DNA of 18,615 nt, from contig CAZWFN010000126.1 in the NCBI GenBank assembly GCA_964633205.1, positions 1 to 18,615 on the forward strand. Direction: 5' to 3'. Positions 1-8,202 of this stretch are shown piece by piece. The stretch's first letter is position 1, and each line of letters begins with the position of its first letter. The notes beneath the pieces are model-generated. The model saw nothing but the letters and a program-made list of their open reading frames with translations. It ran no database searches and was not told where the DNA came from. The stretch is from CAYVQE01 sp964633205. Lineage in GTDB: Bacteria > Myxococcota > B64-G9. The position numbers and the translations under genes were made by a program.

Positions 1-378
1 GCCGGACGGAGACCGCGGCCGCCAGCGGTCCGATCTCGTCGCGGTCATCGGCTGCCCTCTCGTCGCCGCCACAGCGCCTCCGGTCCTGGATTACCGTTTA
101 CTGTGCAACAGGCGCCTTCAGTATGTCAAGCTGAGAACCGCGGAGGCCCGCAGCGGAGCGGCCTCGGGGTCGTGAGCACGCGGAACCGCCCACGATTTTT
201 GTGGGTCGGGCCGATGGAGCTGACGACGAAGTCGTACCAGTGAGCGTAGCGAACGGCTTGGTACGCAGTCCAGACGGGTCGAGGCGCGATGCCCTCACGA
301 GGCCGTGAACGGATACCTGGAAGACGGCGCGGAATGGCTTCGGCCACAATGGCCTTGTTCGACCTGCTGCGCCGTGGC
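1..378. other. Gene-poor stretch with hairpins
   Basis: No reading frame here has a convincing start, ribosome binding site or recognisable product. Codon third positions are not GC-biased in any frame, unlike the real genes of the window. The stretch holds several short perfect inverted repeats between 143 and 265 (listed separately) and the non-coding tail downstream of the remnant at 379-522. It may be an intergenic repeat element or the debris of a mobile element. Confidence 0.5.
143..265. repeat. Cluster of three inverted repeats (hairpins)
   Basis: Three perfect inverted repeats lie within about 120 bases. GAGGCC at 143-148 pairs with GGCCTC at 160-165. CCCAC at 189-193 pairs with GTGGG at 201-205. 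CGTACCA at 233-239 pairs with TGGTACG at 259-265, around a 19-base loop containing GAGCGTAGCGAAC. The arrangement resembles a REP-like or MITE-like non-coding element, or a structured RNA. No family could be assigned, and no T-tract follows any stem, so these are not simple terminators. Confidence 0.4.
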
Positions 379-522
379 TCAAGCGCGGTACTCCGGGTTC
401 TGGTGGTCGAAGCGGCAGCCGGCTTTCCACTGCTGGCGGTCGTTGCCGTGGTTGGGAATGCCGCCGGCATCGGCCAGCAGCCGCGCCAGGTGCATCAGGT
501 TCCAGGTCATGATGGTGGTATT
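379..522 (-). pseudogene. Short coding remnant, possibly a transposase C-terminus
   Basis: About 47 codons ending in TGA at 379-381 have the strongly GC-rich third positions of a real gene (around 90%). Upstream of about 522 this bias disappears, and the frame is not opened by a start with a ribosome binding site. The ATG at 510 has no Shine-Dalgarno sequence. This looks like the surviving 3' end of a larger gene cut off near the end of the ATPase gene. The motif MTWNLMHLARLL followed by a Trp/Cys/Phe-rich tail loosely recalls the C-terminal helix of DDE transposases, but I do not recognise the family with any certainty. Confidence 0.35.
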
Positions 523-572
523 GCGCTGACGGCGTCCTCCGATCTGTCCTGGTTCACCCGATACACTGTGCC

Positions 573-1739
573 TCAAAGGCCCCCGGGGAGCAACTCGCCG
601 GCGTGGAGGCGCTGGGCGAAGGTGTGGAAGGGCAGGATGTGGACCGGTCCGTCGCGTTGCTCGTGGGGGCCGAGATAGATGCCGTAGGCGGCCTGCAGGG
701 CGCCGGCCTCGACCAGCTCGGCCAGGGTGCGGCTCCAGGTGCTGCGCCAGGTCTTGTTGCTCTTGACCTCGAAGCCGACCTGGCGTCGGCCCCGCGACCA
801 GATGAAGTCGACCTCTCGGCCGGCCGGCGTACGCCAGAAGTGCAGCTTGCCGCCGATGCCAGCGTAGGCGATGTGGGCGCGCAGCTCGTTGAGCACCAGG
901 GTCTCGAACAGGGGTCCGCGGGCGGCTTGCTCGGGCGGGTCGCGCAGCAGGCCGCTGATCGCGCGCACCACGCCTGGATCGAACAGGTAGAACTTGGGCC
1001 GCGCCACCTCCTTGGCCTTCAGGCGCGGGTTCCAGGCCGGCAACCAGGTGCCGATCAGGGTATCGACCAGTACGGTCAAGTAGCGCTGTACCGTCGGTCG
1101 CGAGACCCCGCTGTCGCGGGCAATGCCGGCGGCGTTGACCACCTGGCCGTTCATGATGGCCGCCACCTCGAGAAAACGAACGAAGGCCCCCAAATCGCGG
1201 ACCACGGCCTCCTGTTGTATCTCCTGCTGCAGGTAGGTGTGGACGTAAGCCTCGAGGATGTCCACCGCGTGCTGCGGCTCGGCGCAGACCTTGGGCAAGC
1301 TGCCGAAGCGCAACAGCGCCTCGACGTCCGGCTCACCGATCTCGGCCGCGGTCAGGGGAAAGAAGCGGCGCTCGAACACGCGACCGGCCAGCAGGTCGAC
1401 GTCCATGCGCCGCAGCTTGCGGGCGCTCGAGCCGCACAAGGCGAAATGCACCTCGTCTCCCCGCTCTCCCAGCAGCGCGTGGATCTCGTGCAGCAGCGGC
1501 GGCACGCGCTGCACCTCGTCGAGCACGACCCAGCTGCCGGGCGGCAGCGCCGCGACCCGGCGGCGAAACGCGGCCGGGTCGCGAAGCAAGGGCAGAAAGA
1601 CATCGCTCTTGAGCAGGTCGTACCAGACCGCAGCGGCGAAATTCTGCCGCAGCCAGGTCGTCTTGCCCGTGGCCCGGGGACCGAACAGGAAGAAGGAGTG
1701 ATCCGGCCGATGGAGGAATCTTGTAAACATAGTGAGCAT
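573..1739 (-). CDS. AAA-family ATPase with DUF4143 C-terminal domain
   Basis: Predicted cytosolic ATPase of the AAA_14/DUF4143 family (388 residues from the chosen ATG), a common accessory-genome family of unsettled function. A Walker A motif, GPRATGKTT, lies at about residues 20-28, and a Walker B motif, WVVLDEVQ, has its Asp-Glu at about 74-75. A winged-helix-like segment in the middle (residues about 190-225) reads as 'GIARDSGVSRPTVQRYL'. The C-terminal part carries the EVDF...FEVKS pattern typical of DUF4143, which resembles a PD-(D/E)xK nuclease core. The start is uncertain: ATG at 1739, ATG at 1730 and TTG at 1766 are all possible and none has a strong ribosome binding site. The gene is divergent from the Phd-ParE pair, from which it is separated by about 135 bases. 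Confidence 0.85.
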   Translation of the reverse strand: MLTMFTRFLHRPDHSFFLFGPRATGKTTWLRQNFAAAVWYDLLKSDVFLPLLRDPAAFRRRVAALPPGSWVVLDEVQRVPPLLHEIHALLGERGDEVHFALCGSSARKLRRMDVDLLAGRVFERRFFPLTAAEIGEPDVEALLRFGSLPKVCAEPQHAVDILEAYVHTYLQQEIQQEAVVRDLGAFVRFLEVAAIMNGQVVNAAGIARDSGVSRPTVQRYLTVLVDTLIGTWLPAWNPRLKAKEVARPKFYLFDPGVVRAISGLLRDPPEQAARGPLFETLVLNELRAHIAYAGIGGKLHFWRTPAGREVDFIWSRGRRQVGFEVKSNKTWRSTWSRTLAELVEAGALQAAYGIYLGPHEQRDGPVHILPFHTFAQRLHAGELLPGGL

Positions 1740-1792
1740 TTTTACCGGAAATTCGCTCACGGTCAAAACATTTTTCCGCAGATCCGACAGTC

Positions 1793-1821
1793 TTGACTGG
1801 TGCCCAATTCAGGTCTATATT
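1793..1821 (+). promoter_or_regulatory. Sigma-70 promoter for the Phd-ParE pair
   Basis: TTGACT at 1793-1798, a 17-base spacer, and TATATT at 1816-1821 make a near-consensus housekeeping promoter. It lies 54 bases upstream of the antitoxin start. It is AT-rich compared with its surroundings and is the best promoter match in the window. Type II antitoxins usually repress their own promoter, so an operator probably overlaps it, but I see no strong palindrome here. Confidence 0.8.
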
Positions 1822-1874
1822 CGGATCCACCAGCCTGAACAGCGCGAGCCACTTCGGGCTGGCAGGGAGACGAT

Positions 1875-2159
1875 ATGGACTACTCCGAAGCCATCGAACC
1901 GGTCACCAGCCTCAAGACCAGGAGCGCGGAGCTGATCCGCAAGGCGCGCGAATCCGGTCAACCGGTGATCATCACCCAGAACGGCAAGGCCACCGCGGTG
2001 CTGCAGGGCATCGAGGACTTCCAGCGCCAGCGCGAGGCCCTGCTGCTGTTGCGGCATCTGGCCCGCGGCGACCAGCAGGTCCGCGCCGGCCGGGCCGTCA
2101 GCCACGCGCGCGCCAGGCGCCACTTCGAGGACAAGCTCGAGGATCTGAAGGGTGAATGA
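1875..2159 (+). CDS. Phd/YefM-type antitoxin
   Basis: A 94-residue antitoxin of the Phd/YefM family. The N-terminal DNA-binding fold is visible as 'VTSLKTRSAELIRKARESG' followed by 'PVIITQNGKATAVL' and 'IEDFQ', matching the usual order of helix, beta-hairpin and helix. The C-terminal half (residues about 50-94) is charged and helical, as expected for the toxin-neutralising tail. AGGGAG lies 5 bases before the ATG. The gene overlaps the toxin start by 8 bases, so the two are probably translationally coupled. It likely binds its own promoter at 1793-1821 and represses it, more tightly in complex with the toxin, as known for this family. Confidence 0.9.
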   Translation: MDYSEAIEPVTSLKTRSAELIRKARESGQPVIITQNGKATAVLQGIEDFQRQREALLLLRHLARGDQQVRAGRAVSHARARRHFEDKLEDLKGE

Positions 2160-2508
2160 GCGCTTTCGGCTCGCCTGGGCGCCGGCCGCCATCGAAGACC
2201 TGGACAGCATCCTGGATTTTCTGGCCCTTCGCGAAGGAGTCGACGCGGCCATCGCCTGGTACCGGTCTCTGACCGAACGCATCGACTCGCTGTCCATCCA
2301 CCCGCAGCGCTGTCGAATCGCACCCGAGTTGGAGCGCTTCGGCATTCGCAGCTACCGGGAACTCGTCGCAGCACCCTACCGCATCTTCTTTCGGTTGGAG
2401 GGCGGCCAGGTGCACATCCTGGCCGTGCTCGACGCCCGCCGCGACCTGGAGCAGCTCCTCATCCAGCGCCTGCTGGAGACGGAGCCGAACACCGACGTTT
2501 TCCGGTAG
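2152..2508 (+). CDS. ParE/RelE-superfamily toxin
   Basis: A 118-residue toxin that starts at GTG inside the end of the antitoxin gene, with GAAGG just upstream. The family pattern is present: an N-terminal strand and helix ('LAWAPAAIEDLDSILDFL'), then 'YRELVAAPYRIFFRLEGGQV' and 'ILAVLDARRDLEQLL', the Tyr-Arg-Ile-Phe strand and Arg-Arg-Asp-Leu end typical of ParE. ParE members poison DNA gyrase and RelE members cleave mRNA on the ribosome. Sequence alone does not decide which applies, although the partner and the RRDL ending favour ParE. The frame is intact, so the pair is probably functional. Confidence 0.88.
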   Translation: MNERFRLAWAPAAIEDLDSILDFLALREGVDAAIAWYRSLTERIDSLSIHPQRCRIAPELERFGIRSYRELVAAPYRIFFRLEGGQVHILAVLDARRDLEQLLIQRLLETEPNTDVFR

Positions 2509-2514
2509 GCGCAA

Positions 2515-2528
2515 CCCTGAATTCAGGG
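2515..2528. terminator. Perfect 14-bp palindrome between convergent genes
   Basis: CCCTGAATTCAGGG lies in the 47-base gap between the convergent ParE and TPR genes. It can form a 5-bp stem with a 4-base loop on either strand. No T-tract follows, so it would be at best a weak bidirectional terminator. It could equally be a protein-binding palindrome. Confidence 0.3.
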
Positions 2529-2555
2529 AATGCCGGGGAGAGCTGGAGCGACCGT

Positions 2556-3737
2556 TCAGCGTCGTTGCATCTGGCGCAGGATCTTCTGGTAGCGGGGGTC
2601 GTCGCGCAGGTTGGTGAGGTCGGGGTCGCGGGCCAGCACGTCGGGCTGGACGAAGCCGTTGAGCGCGGCGATGTGCAGGTAGCGGAAGGCCAGGTTGGCC
2701 TTGCGCTGCAGGGCGTAGATGCAGGCCATGTTGTAGTAGGCATCGCCGAAGTTGGGCTCGACCTCGAGCGCTTTCTTGTACCAGCGCAGGGCTTCTTCAT
2801 AGTCGTTGCGGGCATAGTAGGTCACCCCGATGCCGTTGTAGGCCTCGGGCCGGGTGGGGTCGAGCTTCGTGGCCTGGCGGAAGGAGCGCCGGGCGCGCTC
2901 GAAGAAGCCGTTGTCCATGTGGGCCGCGCCCTGCTCCATCACCGACTGCCAGTCGGCGCTGTTGTGGGCGTAGCGCTTCGGGTCCGGTCCCTTGACCTCG
3001 GCCTCCAGGGTCTGATCGCCGTCGGCCACCGTGCCCAGGCCGGCCTGCTGATCCTCGCGCTCCGGCTCCTCGGCCCGACCGTCGCCGGCCGCGGTCCGAT
3101 CCTTGGCGGTCTGATCCTTGGCGGTCTGATCCTTGGCGGTCTGATCCTTGGCGGCCTGATCCTTGGCGGCCTGATCCTTGGCGGCCTGATCCTTCGCCGC
3201 CTGGTCCTTCGCGGCCTGGTCCTTCGCCGCCTGATCTTTCGCGGCCTGGTCTTTCTGGTTCTGAGCGGCCTGTTTCGGCGGCCGCTTGGGGGGCCGCGGC
3301 CGGCGCTTGAGCTTGCGCATGACCAGGCCGTCGGCCTTGCCGCGGCCGCCGATGCGACACTGGGTGGGCTTGAAATGGGCCGCGCCGCTGAGCACCCGGC
3401 CCTCGCGGGCCACCAGCAGCACCAGCGGTGCCCAGCCGTCGCCGCTGCACTTCTCACCCTTGAGGCAGTAGCGGATGCGCCCGGCCAGGCTGTCCTCCAG
3501 CAGGGTGCCCTTGAACACCGGCTGGCCGCGCTTGAACGGACACACCTTGCAGCGCCAGGACACCCGGCCGGTGACCTGCTTGCCCTGCTGGCTGATCTTG
3601 AGCACCCCCAGCGGCGTCCACCAGCGACCGGACAGGCTGAAGCCCCCGGCCCCCGCATTCGCCGGCACGCCCAGCAGCAGCACAGCGGCCGCCAGCAGCC
3701 AGCCGCGCGCCTTCGCTCCAACCGCACCCAAAGCCAT
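2556..3737 (-). CDS. Exported TPR protein with AAKDQ repeat linker
   Basis: A 393-residue predicted periplasmic protein. The ATG at 3737 is chosen because GGAGGT sits 6 bases upstream and a signal peptide follows at once (hydrophobic 'WLLAAAVLLLGVPANA', cleavage after about residue 28). Residues 30-140 form a domain with paired cysteines ('WRCKVCPF', 'YCLKGEKC', 'TQCRIGG') that I do not recognise. Residues about 165-214 are ten copies of the pentapeptide (A/T)AKD(Q/R), a charged, probably helical or disordered spacer. From about residue 260 two to three tetratricopeptide repeats follow ('AYNGIGVTYYARNDYEEALRWYK', 'AYYNMACIYAL' are characteristic) and end in 'DPRYQKILRQMQ'. The role is unknown, but TPRs imply protein-protein contact. 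It lies downstream of, and in the same direction as, the cNMP-binding gene and purB. Confidence 0.75.
   Translation of the reverse strand: MALGAVGAKARGWLLAAAVLLLGVPANAGAGGFSLSGRWWTPLGVLKISQQGKQVTGRVSWRCKVCPFKRGQPVFKGTLLEDSLAGRIRYCLKGEKCSGDGWAPLVLLVAREGRVLSGAAHFKPTQCRIGGRGKADGLVMRKLKRRPRPPKRPPKQAAQNQKDQAAKDQAAKDQAAKDQAAKDQAAKDQAAKDQAAKDQTAKDQTAKDQTAKDRTAAGDGRAEEPEREDQQAGLGTVADGDQTLEAEVKGPDPKRYAHNSADWQSVMEQGAAHMDNGFFERARRSFRQATKLDPTRPEAYNGIGVTYYARNDYEEALRWYKKALEVEPNFGDAYYNMACIYALQRKANLAFRYLHIAALNGFVQPDVLARDPDLTNLRDDPRYQKILRQMQRR
3096..3245 (-). repeat. 15-bp minisatellite, ten tandem units
   Basis: Ten in-frame 15-bp units encode (A/T)AKD(Q/R), and a degenerate eleventh at 3246-3260 encodes NQKDQ. 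The units nearest the 3' side of the gene (3096-3185) are almost identical, differing mainly in the Ala/Thr codon. Those at 3186-3260 have diverged at synonymous positions. This suggests recent expansion or homogenisation at one end. Because the unit is a whole number of codons, changes in copy number keep the gene in frame. Confidence 0.95.
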
Positions 3738-3859
3738 CTCAGACCTCCATCGCAGCCCGACCCGAGCCTTCCCCGCCCGCCGGGCGGGGCATCGCGGGAT
3801 CAATGCATTCGACGAAGCCGGCCCCCCGGGGCTTCAACCGCCGGCGGCGACGGCGGGCC

Positions 3860-4345
3860 TCAGCCGGTGTCCTTTTCCATGGTGGCGATGGTCTTTTCCG
3901 CCCGGGCCGACATCATCTTCTGCAGGGTCTTGCGCACCTTGGGGTAGTGCTGCAGCAGGGGCTCGAGATCGGCGCGGGAGAAGCGGATCAGCTCGACCGC
4001 ATCGTGCGCCACCACGCTGGCGGTGCGCGGCCGACCGGTCAAAAAGCCGACCTCGCCGAAGATGGCCCCGCGCGACAGCCGGGCCAGCTCGACCTGACAG
4101 CCGCCGGCCCCGCCGATCACCTGCACCGTGCCCTGCACCACCAGAAACAGCTCGTCACCGCCGTCGCCCTCGTTGACAATGCGTTCGCCGGCCTTGAACC
4201 GCAGCAGCCGGCCGGCGGCGTAGATCTGTCCCAGATCCGCCTGGGCCACCTTGCGGAACAGGTGGGATTTCTCCACGAAGGCGCACAGGGCGAGCTGGCC
4301 GGAGATGGGCTCGCCCGCGGGGCGTTTTTCGGCTCCATCTGTCAT
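3860..4345 (-). CDS. Cyclic nucleotide-binding domain protein
   Basis: A 161-residue stand-alone cNMP-binding (CAP-family effector) domain, with no DNA-binding helix-turn-helix after it. The ATG at 4345 has GGGGGC just upstream. The beta-roll is visible from 'FRKVAQADLGQI' through 'FKAGERIVNEGDGGDELFLV'. The phosphate-binding cassette reads 'FGEVGFLTGRPRTASVVA', with Gly-Glu and Arg-Thr-Ala at the expected positions for binding cAMP or cGMP. A C-terminal helical tail (residues about 130-161) may be for dimerisation or partner binding. Small proteins of this type usually act as regulatory subunits or sensors. The partner is not evident, although the co-directional TPR protein downstream is exported and so an unlikely direct one. 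Confidence 0.88.
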   Translation of the reverse strand: MTDGAEKRPAGEPISGQLALCAFVEKSHLFRKVAQADLGQIYAAGRLLRFKAGERIVNEGDGGDELFLVVQGTVQVIGGAGGCQVELARLSRGAIFGEVGFLTGRPRTASVVAHDAVELIRFSRADLEPLLQHYPKVRKTLQKMMSARAEKTIATMEKDTG

Positions 4346-4355
4346 GCAGCCCCCA

Positions 4356-4384
4356 GGAATAGCAAATTTGTCGGACACTGGCAA
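4356..4384 (-). promoter_or_regulatory. Possible promoter for the cNMP-binding gene
   Basis: Read on the minus strand, TTGCCA (4379-4384), a 17-base spacer and TATTCC (4356-4361) lie just before the gene, in an AT-rich patch between it and purB. The -35 is good and the -10 weak. It would give the cNMP gene its own transcription in addition to any read-through from purB. Confidence 0.4.
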
Positions 4385-4402
4385 TTTTCCGCCCGGCCGC
4401 GA

Positions 4403-5731
<1,329 letters not shown>

Positions 5732-5788
5732 GGAAAGCCTCCCGGCATGGGTTTGCTCTGGGGGCGGTGCCCCGTCGCCGACGGCTGC

Positions 5789-5818
5789 AGTGTTTTCCGA
5801 CCGGCCCGGCCGAGTCAA
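5789..5818 (-). promoter_or_regulatory. Possible purB promoter
   Basis: On the minus strand TTGACT (5813-5818) is followed after 18 bases by AACACT (5789-5794), about 60 bases before the purB start. The -35 is close to consensus but the -10 is poor and the spacer is a GC-rich run (CGGCCGGGCCGG). This is only a candidate. Confidence 0.3.
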
Positions 5819-5851
5819 GCGCCGGCCGCAGCCGCTGGCTCCCATTTCCGA

Positions 5852-5880
5852 TTGACAACGCGCTGCGTCGGGACCATCAT
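5852..5880 (+). promoter_or_regulatory. Promoter of the SCP2-ADH-SCP2 operon
   Basis: A perfect TTGACA -35 at 5852-5857, a 17-base spacer and CATCAT at 5875-5880 lie 58 bases before the first gene. The -10 is imperfect, which is usual for regulated promoters, and it is covered by the palindrome at 5871-5885. Confidence 0.6.
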
Positions 5881-5885
5881 GGTCC
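5871..5885. promoter_or_regulatory. Perfect 15-bp palindrome, likely operator
   Basis: GGACCATCATGGTCC has two perfect 7-base arms around one central base and sits over the predicted -10 of the SCP2-ADH-SCP2 promoter. Its size and placement fit the binding site of a dimeric repressor, for example of the TetR or GntR type, which would block RNA polymerase. The regulator is not encoded next to it. Confidence 0.55.
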
Positions 5886-5937
5886 ACCGTCGAGAAGTAC
5901 ACGGCACTGACTCGAACGACGCCCCAGGGAGGGACCC

Positions 5938-6360
5938 ATGGCGATCGATTTTCCAAGCGAGGAATGGACCGCGGCCTACAAGCAGGCCATCAACGACGAC
6001 CCCGAGTACAAGACGGCCGGGGCCCAGTGGACGGCCGGCCCGCTGGCCTTCGTGGTCAAGGCCGAGCCAGCGGTCGGGCTGGACCAGGACACCGCCTTCG
6101 TGCTCGACGTGCACCAGGGCGAGTGCCGCGACGCCTACGTCGCCGACATCGAAACGGCCCAGCAGCAGCCCTTCATGATCACCGGCTCCTACCAGCAGTG
6201 GAAGGCGGTCATCCGCAAGGAGCTCGACCCGATCAAGGCCATGATGCAGGGCAAGCTCAAGCTCAAGGGCAACCTGCCGATGATCGTGCGCTTCGTCAAG
6301 GCGGCCCAGGTGCTGGTCGAGAACGCCTCCAAGATCGACACCCGCTTTTTGGACGAGTGA
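5938..6360 (+). CDS. SCP2 sterol-carrier-domain protein
   Basis: A 140-residue protein matching the SCP2 (sterol carrier protein 2) fold along its whole length. Members bind fatty acyl chains, sterols or other lipids in a hydrophobic pocket. The start is secure: GGGAGGG lies 4 bases before the ATG. The features I use are the mixed beta-sheet strands 'PLAFVVKAEPA' and 'TAFVLDVHQGECRDAYVA', the 'FMITGSYQQWKAVIRKELDPIKAMMQGKLK' segment and 'LKGNLPMIVRFVKAAQVLV', which is the conserved 'G.lkl.G' strand and closing helix. It has no signal peptide and should be cytosolic. It is first of three tightly spaced genes, 7 bases before the dehydrogenase, so lipid binding and the redox reaction are probably linked. 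Confidence 0.8.
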   Translation: MAIDFPSEEWTAAYKQAINDDPEYKTAGAQWTAGPLAFVVKAEPAVGLDQDTAFVLDVHQGECRDAYVADIETAQQQPFMITGSYQQWKAVIRKELDPIKAMMQGKLKLKGNLPMIVRFVKAAQVLVENASKIDTRFLDE

Positions 6361-6367
6361 CGGGGCC

Positions 6368-7534
6368 ATGGAGTACGACGCCGAGCTGAGCTTCACCTTC
6401 GCCCACACCCACAAGGTGATCTTCGGCGCCCGGGCCATCGACGGCGCCGGCGACGCGGCCCGCGATCTGGGCGGCGAGCGGGTGGTGGTGGTCACCGACA
6501 GCTTCCTGGCCGAGCAGACCGACATTCTGGAGCGGGTCAAAAAGGCGCTGGGCCAGCGGCTGGCCGAGGTGTTCACCGGGGTGGAGCCCGATCCCAGCGC
6601 GCCGCTGATCGACGCCGGAGCCGATGCGGCCCGCGCTGCCGGGGCCGACATGCTGCTGTCGCTGGGCGGCGGCAGCGCCATCGACACGGCCAAGGCCATG
6701 GCGGTGGTGCTGACCGAGGGCGGCCGCATCCTGGACCACGAGGGCTACCACAACCTGGAGCGCCGGCTGCTGCCGCACCTGGCCGTGCCCACCACGGCCG
6801 GCACCGGCTCCGAGATGACCCTGGTGACCGTGGTCACCGATCCCGAGCGCGGCCAGAAGACCTTCGTCGGCAGCCACTTTCTGCATCCGGACGCGGCCAT
6901 CCTGGACCCGACCCTGATCACCGGGCTGCCGGCCAAGCTGACCGCGGCCACCGGCATGGACGCCATGAGCCACGCGGTCGAGGGGCTGTTCTCCAGCCTG
7001 CGCAACCCGCTGTCCGACGCCTACGCCACCGAGGCGGTGCGCCTGGTGCACCGCTGGCTGCCGCGCAGTCTGGAGCAACCGGACGACCTGGTGGCCCGCG
7101 GGCAGATGCTGCTGGCGGCCAATATGGCCGGCACCTGCTTTTCCAACGCCATGGTCAGCCTCAACCACGCCATGGCCCACTCCCTGGGCGCGCTGTACCA
7201 CATCCACCACGGCACCCTCAACGCGCTGCTGCTGCCGCACACCATGCGCTGCTTCGCCGACGTGGCCGCCGACCGGCTGGCGGTGGTGGCCCGGGCCATG
7301 GGCGCGGCCGACGAGGGCACCCCGGACGAGCAGGCGGCCGCGGCCGCGGCCGACGCCATGGAGGCATTCGTGCGCCAGATCGGCCTGACCGAGGGCCTGG
7401 CCGCGCTGGGCGTGCCGGCAGACGGGCCGGCCCAGGCGGCCGAGATGGCGCTGTCGGACGGGGCCATCATCTACAGCCCCAGGCCGGTGTTCGACCCGGG
7501 CGAAATCGCACCCATCATCCAGAAGGCGATGTAA
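6368..7534 (+). CDS. Iron-containing (group III) alcohol dehydrogenase
   Basis: A 388-residue NAD(P)-dependent dehydrogenase of the iron-type family, the usual length. The N-terminal dinucleotide-binding part contains the conserved 'LLSLGGGSAIDTAKAMAV' loop (residues about 97-114) and 'PTTAGTGSEMT'. The metal ligands are all present: Asp and His in 'GMDAMSHAVEG' (about residues 198 and 202), and the two later histidines in 'NHAMAHSLGALYHIHHG'. These coordinate iron or another divalent metal. The family interconverts alcohols and aldehydes, and some members use lactaldehyde, hydroxybutyrate or long-chain substrates. The two flanking SCP2 genes suggest a hydrophobic substrate, but that is inference. 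Only a weak GGGGCC precedes the ATG, so coupling to the gene upstream is likely. Confidence 0.93.
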   Translation: MEYDAELSFTFAHTHKVIFGARAIDGAGDAARDLGGERVVVVTDSFLAEQTDILERVKKALGQRLAEVFTGVEPDPSAPLIDAGADAARAAGADMLLSLGGGSAIDTAKAMAVVLTEGGRILDHEGYHNLERRLLPHLAVPTTAGTGSEMTLVTVVTDPERGQKTFVGSHFLHPDAAILDPTLITGLPAKLTAATGMDAMSHAVEGLFSSLRNPLSDAYATEAVRLVHRWLPRSLEQPDDLVARGQMLLAANMAGTCFSNAMVSLNHAMAHSLGALYHIHHGTLNALLLPHTMRCFADVAADRLAVVARAMGAADEGTPDEQAAAAAADAMEAFVRQIGLTEGLAALGVPADGPAQAAEMALSDGAIIYSPRPVFDPGEIAPIIQKAM

Positions 7535-7557
7535 CAACACTGCGAGGAGGCGTGATC

Positions 7558-7983
7558 GTGACCCAGCCATCGGTGATACTGGACCAGGGCGCAGAGGACA
7601 ACGGCTTCGCCGGCATGCTGGCCGATCTGATGCGCCAGAACATGGAGCAGCACCCGGACAAGGCCCGCATCTTCGGCTGGCTCAAGGGCTCGGTGGCCAT
7701 CACCGCCCGCGACGCCGAGGTCAGCCTGACGCTGTTCTTCAACCGCGGCTCCTGCGTGGTGTTCGACGGCGTGGTGGGCAAGCCCGATCTGCAGATCGAG
7801 GCCGACTCCGAGATGATCCTCAACCTGTCCAACGTGCCGCTGCGCTTCGGCCTGCCCGACCTGCTCAAACCCGCCGGCCAGGGCCTGGTCAAGCAGCTGC
7901 TGTCGCGCCAACTCAAGATCCAGGGTCTGCCCTTCCACGCGCTGACCCTGCTGTTGCTGACCAACGTGCTGTCGGTGGCCTGA
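7558..7983 (+). CDS. Second SCP2-like lipid-binding protein
   Basis: A 141-residue protein resembling a divergent SCP2 domain: strands 'GWLKGSVAITARDAEVSLTLFF' and 'SCVVFDGVVGKPDLQIEADSEMI', then 'LKIQGLPFHALTLLLLTNVLS' as the hydrophobic C-terminal helix. A GTG at 7552 is possible, but AGGAGG at 7545-7550 fits the GTG at 7558 (7-base spacing) much better. It is 23 bases after the dehydrogenase and clearly in the same operon. It differs a lot from the first SCP2 protein, so the two are not a recent duplication and may handle different ligands, or one may bind the substrate and the other the product. The very hydrophobic last 20 residues could allow membrane contact. Confidence 0.7.
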   Translation: MTQPSVILDQGAEDNGFAGMLADLMRQNMEQHPDKARIFGWLKGSVAITARDAEVSLTLFFNRGSCVVFDGVVGKPDLQIEADSEMILNLSNVPLRFGLPDLLKPAGQGLVKQLLSRQLKIQGLPFHALTLLLLTNVLSVA

Positions 7984-8139
7984 TCGCACAACTCCAGCCT
8001 GTTCAACCTCGACCGACGAGCCTGGCCGTAAAAAAGCAGGTATATTTTTCCAGCGTGACTCAAAACGGCGTTCAGGTCCCCTGTTTGGTGGATTGGCCTT
8101 GACAGTGCGCCGGCGCGCATGCGACAAATTCCAGTCCGA

Positions 8140-8150
8140 CTACATTGTAG
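8140..8150. promoter_or_regulatory. Short palindrome upstream of the lipoprotein gene
   Basis: CTACATTGTAG is a perfect 5+1+5 palindrome 52 bases before the lipoprotein start. A TTGACA at 8099-8104 lies upstream, but no good -10 is at the right distance (CGACAA at 17 bases), so the promoter itself is unresolved. The 218-base gap 7984-8202 contains nothing else I can name. Confidence 0.25.
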
Positions 8151-8202
8151 CCCAAGGTGCGACAAGAGCGACGCACCGGAATCACGAACCCAGGAGGAGA
8201 TG

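Noticed and set aside
3096..3260. Possible CRISPR array
   Set aside because: The units are 15 bp with no spacers and code in frame for a pentapeptide repeat; it is a coding minisatellite.
5732..5956. N-terminal extension of purB
   Set aside because: The frame is open upstream, but the family N-terminus and the ribosome binding site both place the start at 5731, and the extension runs through the divergent promoter region.
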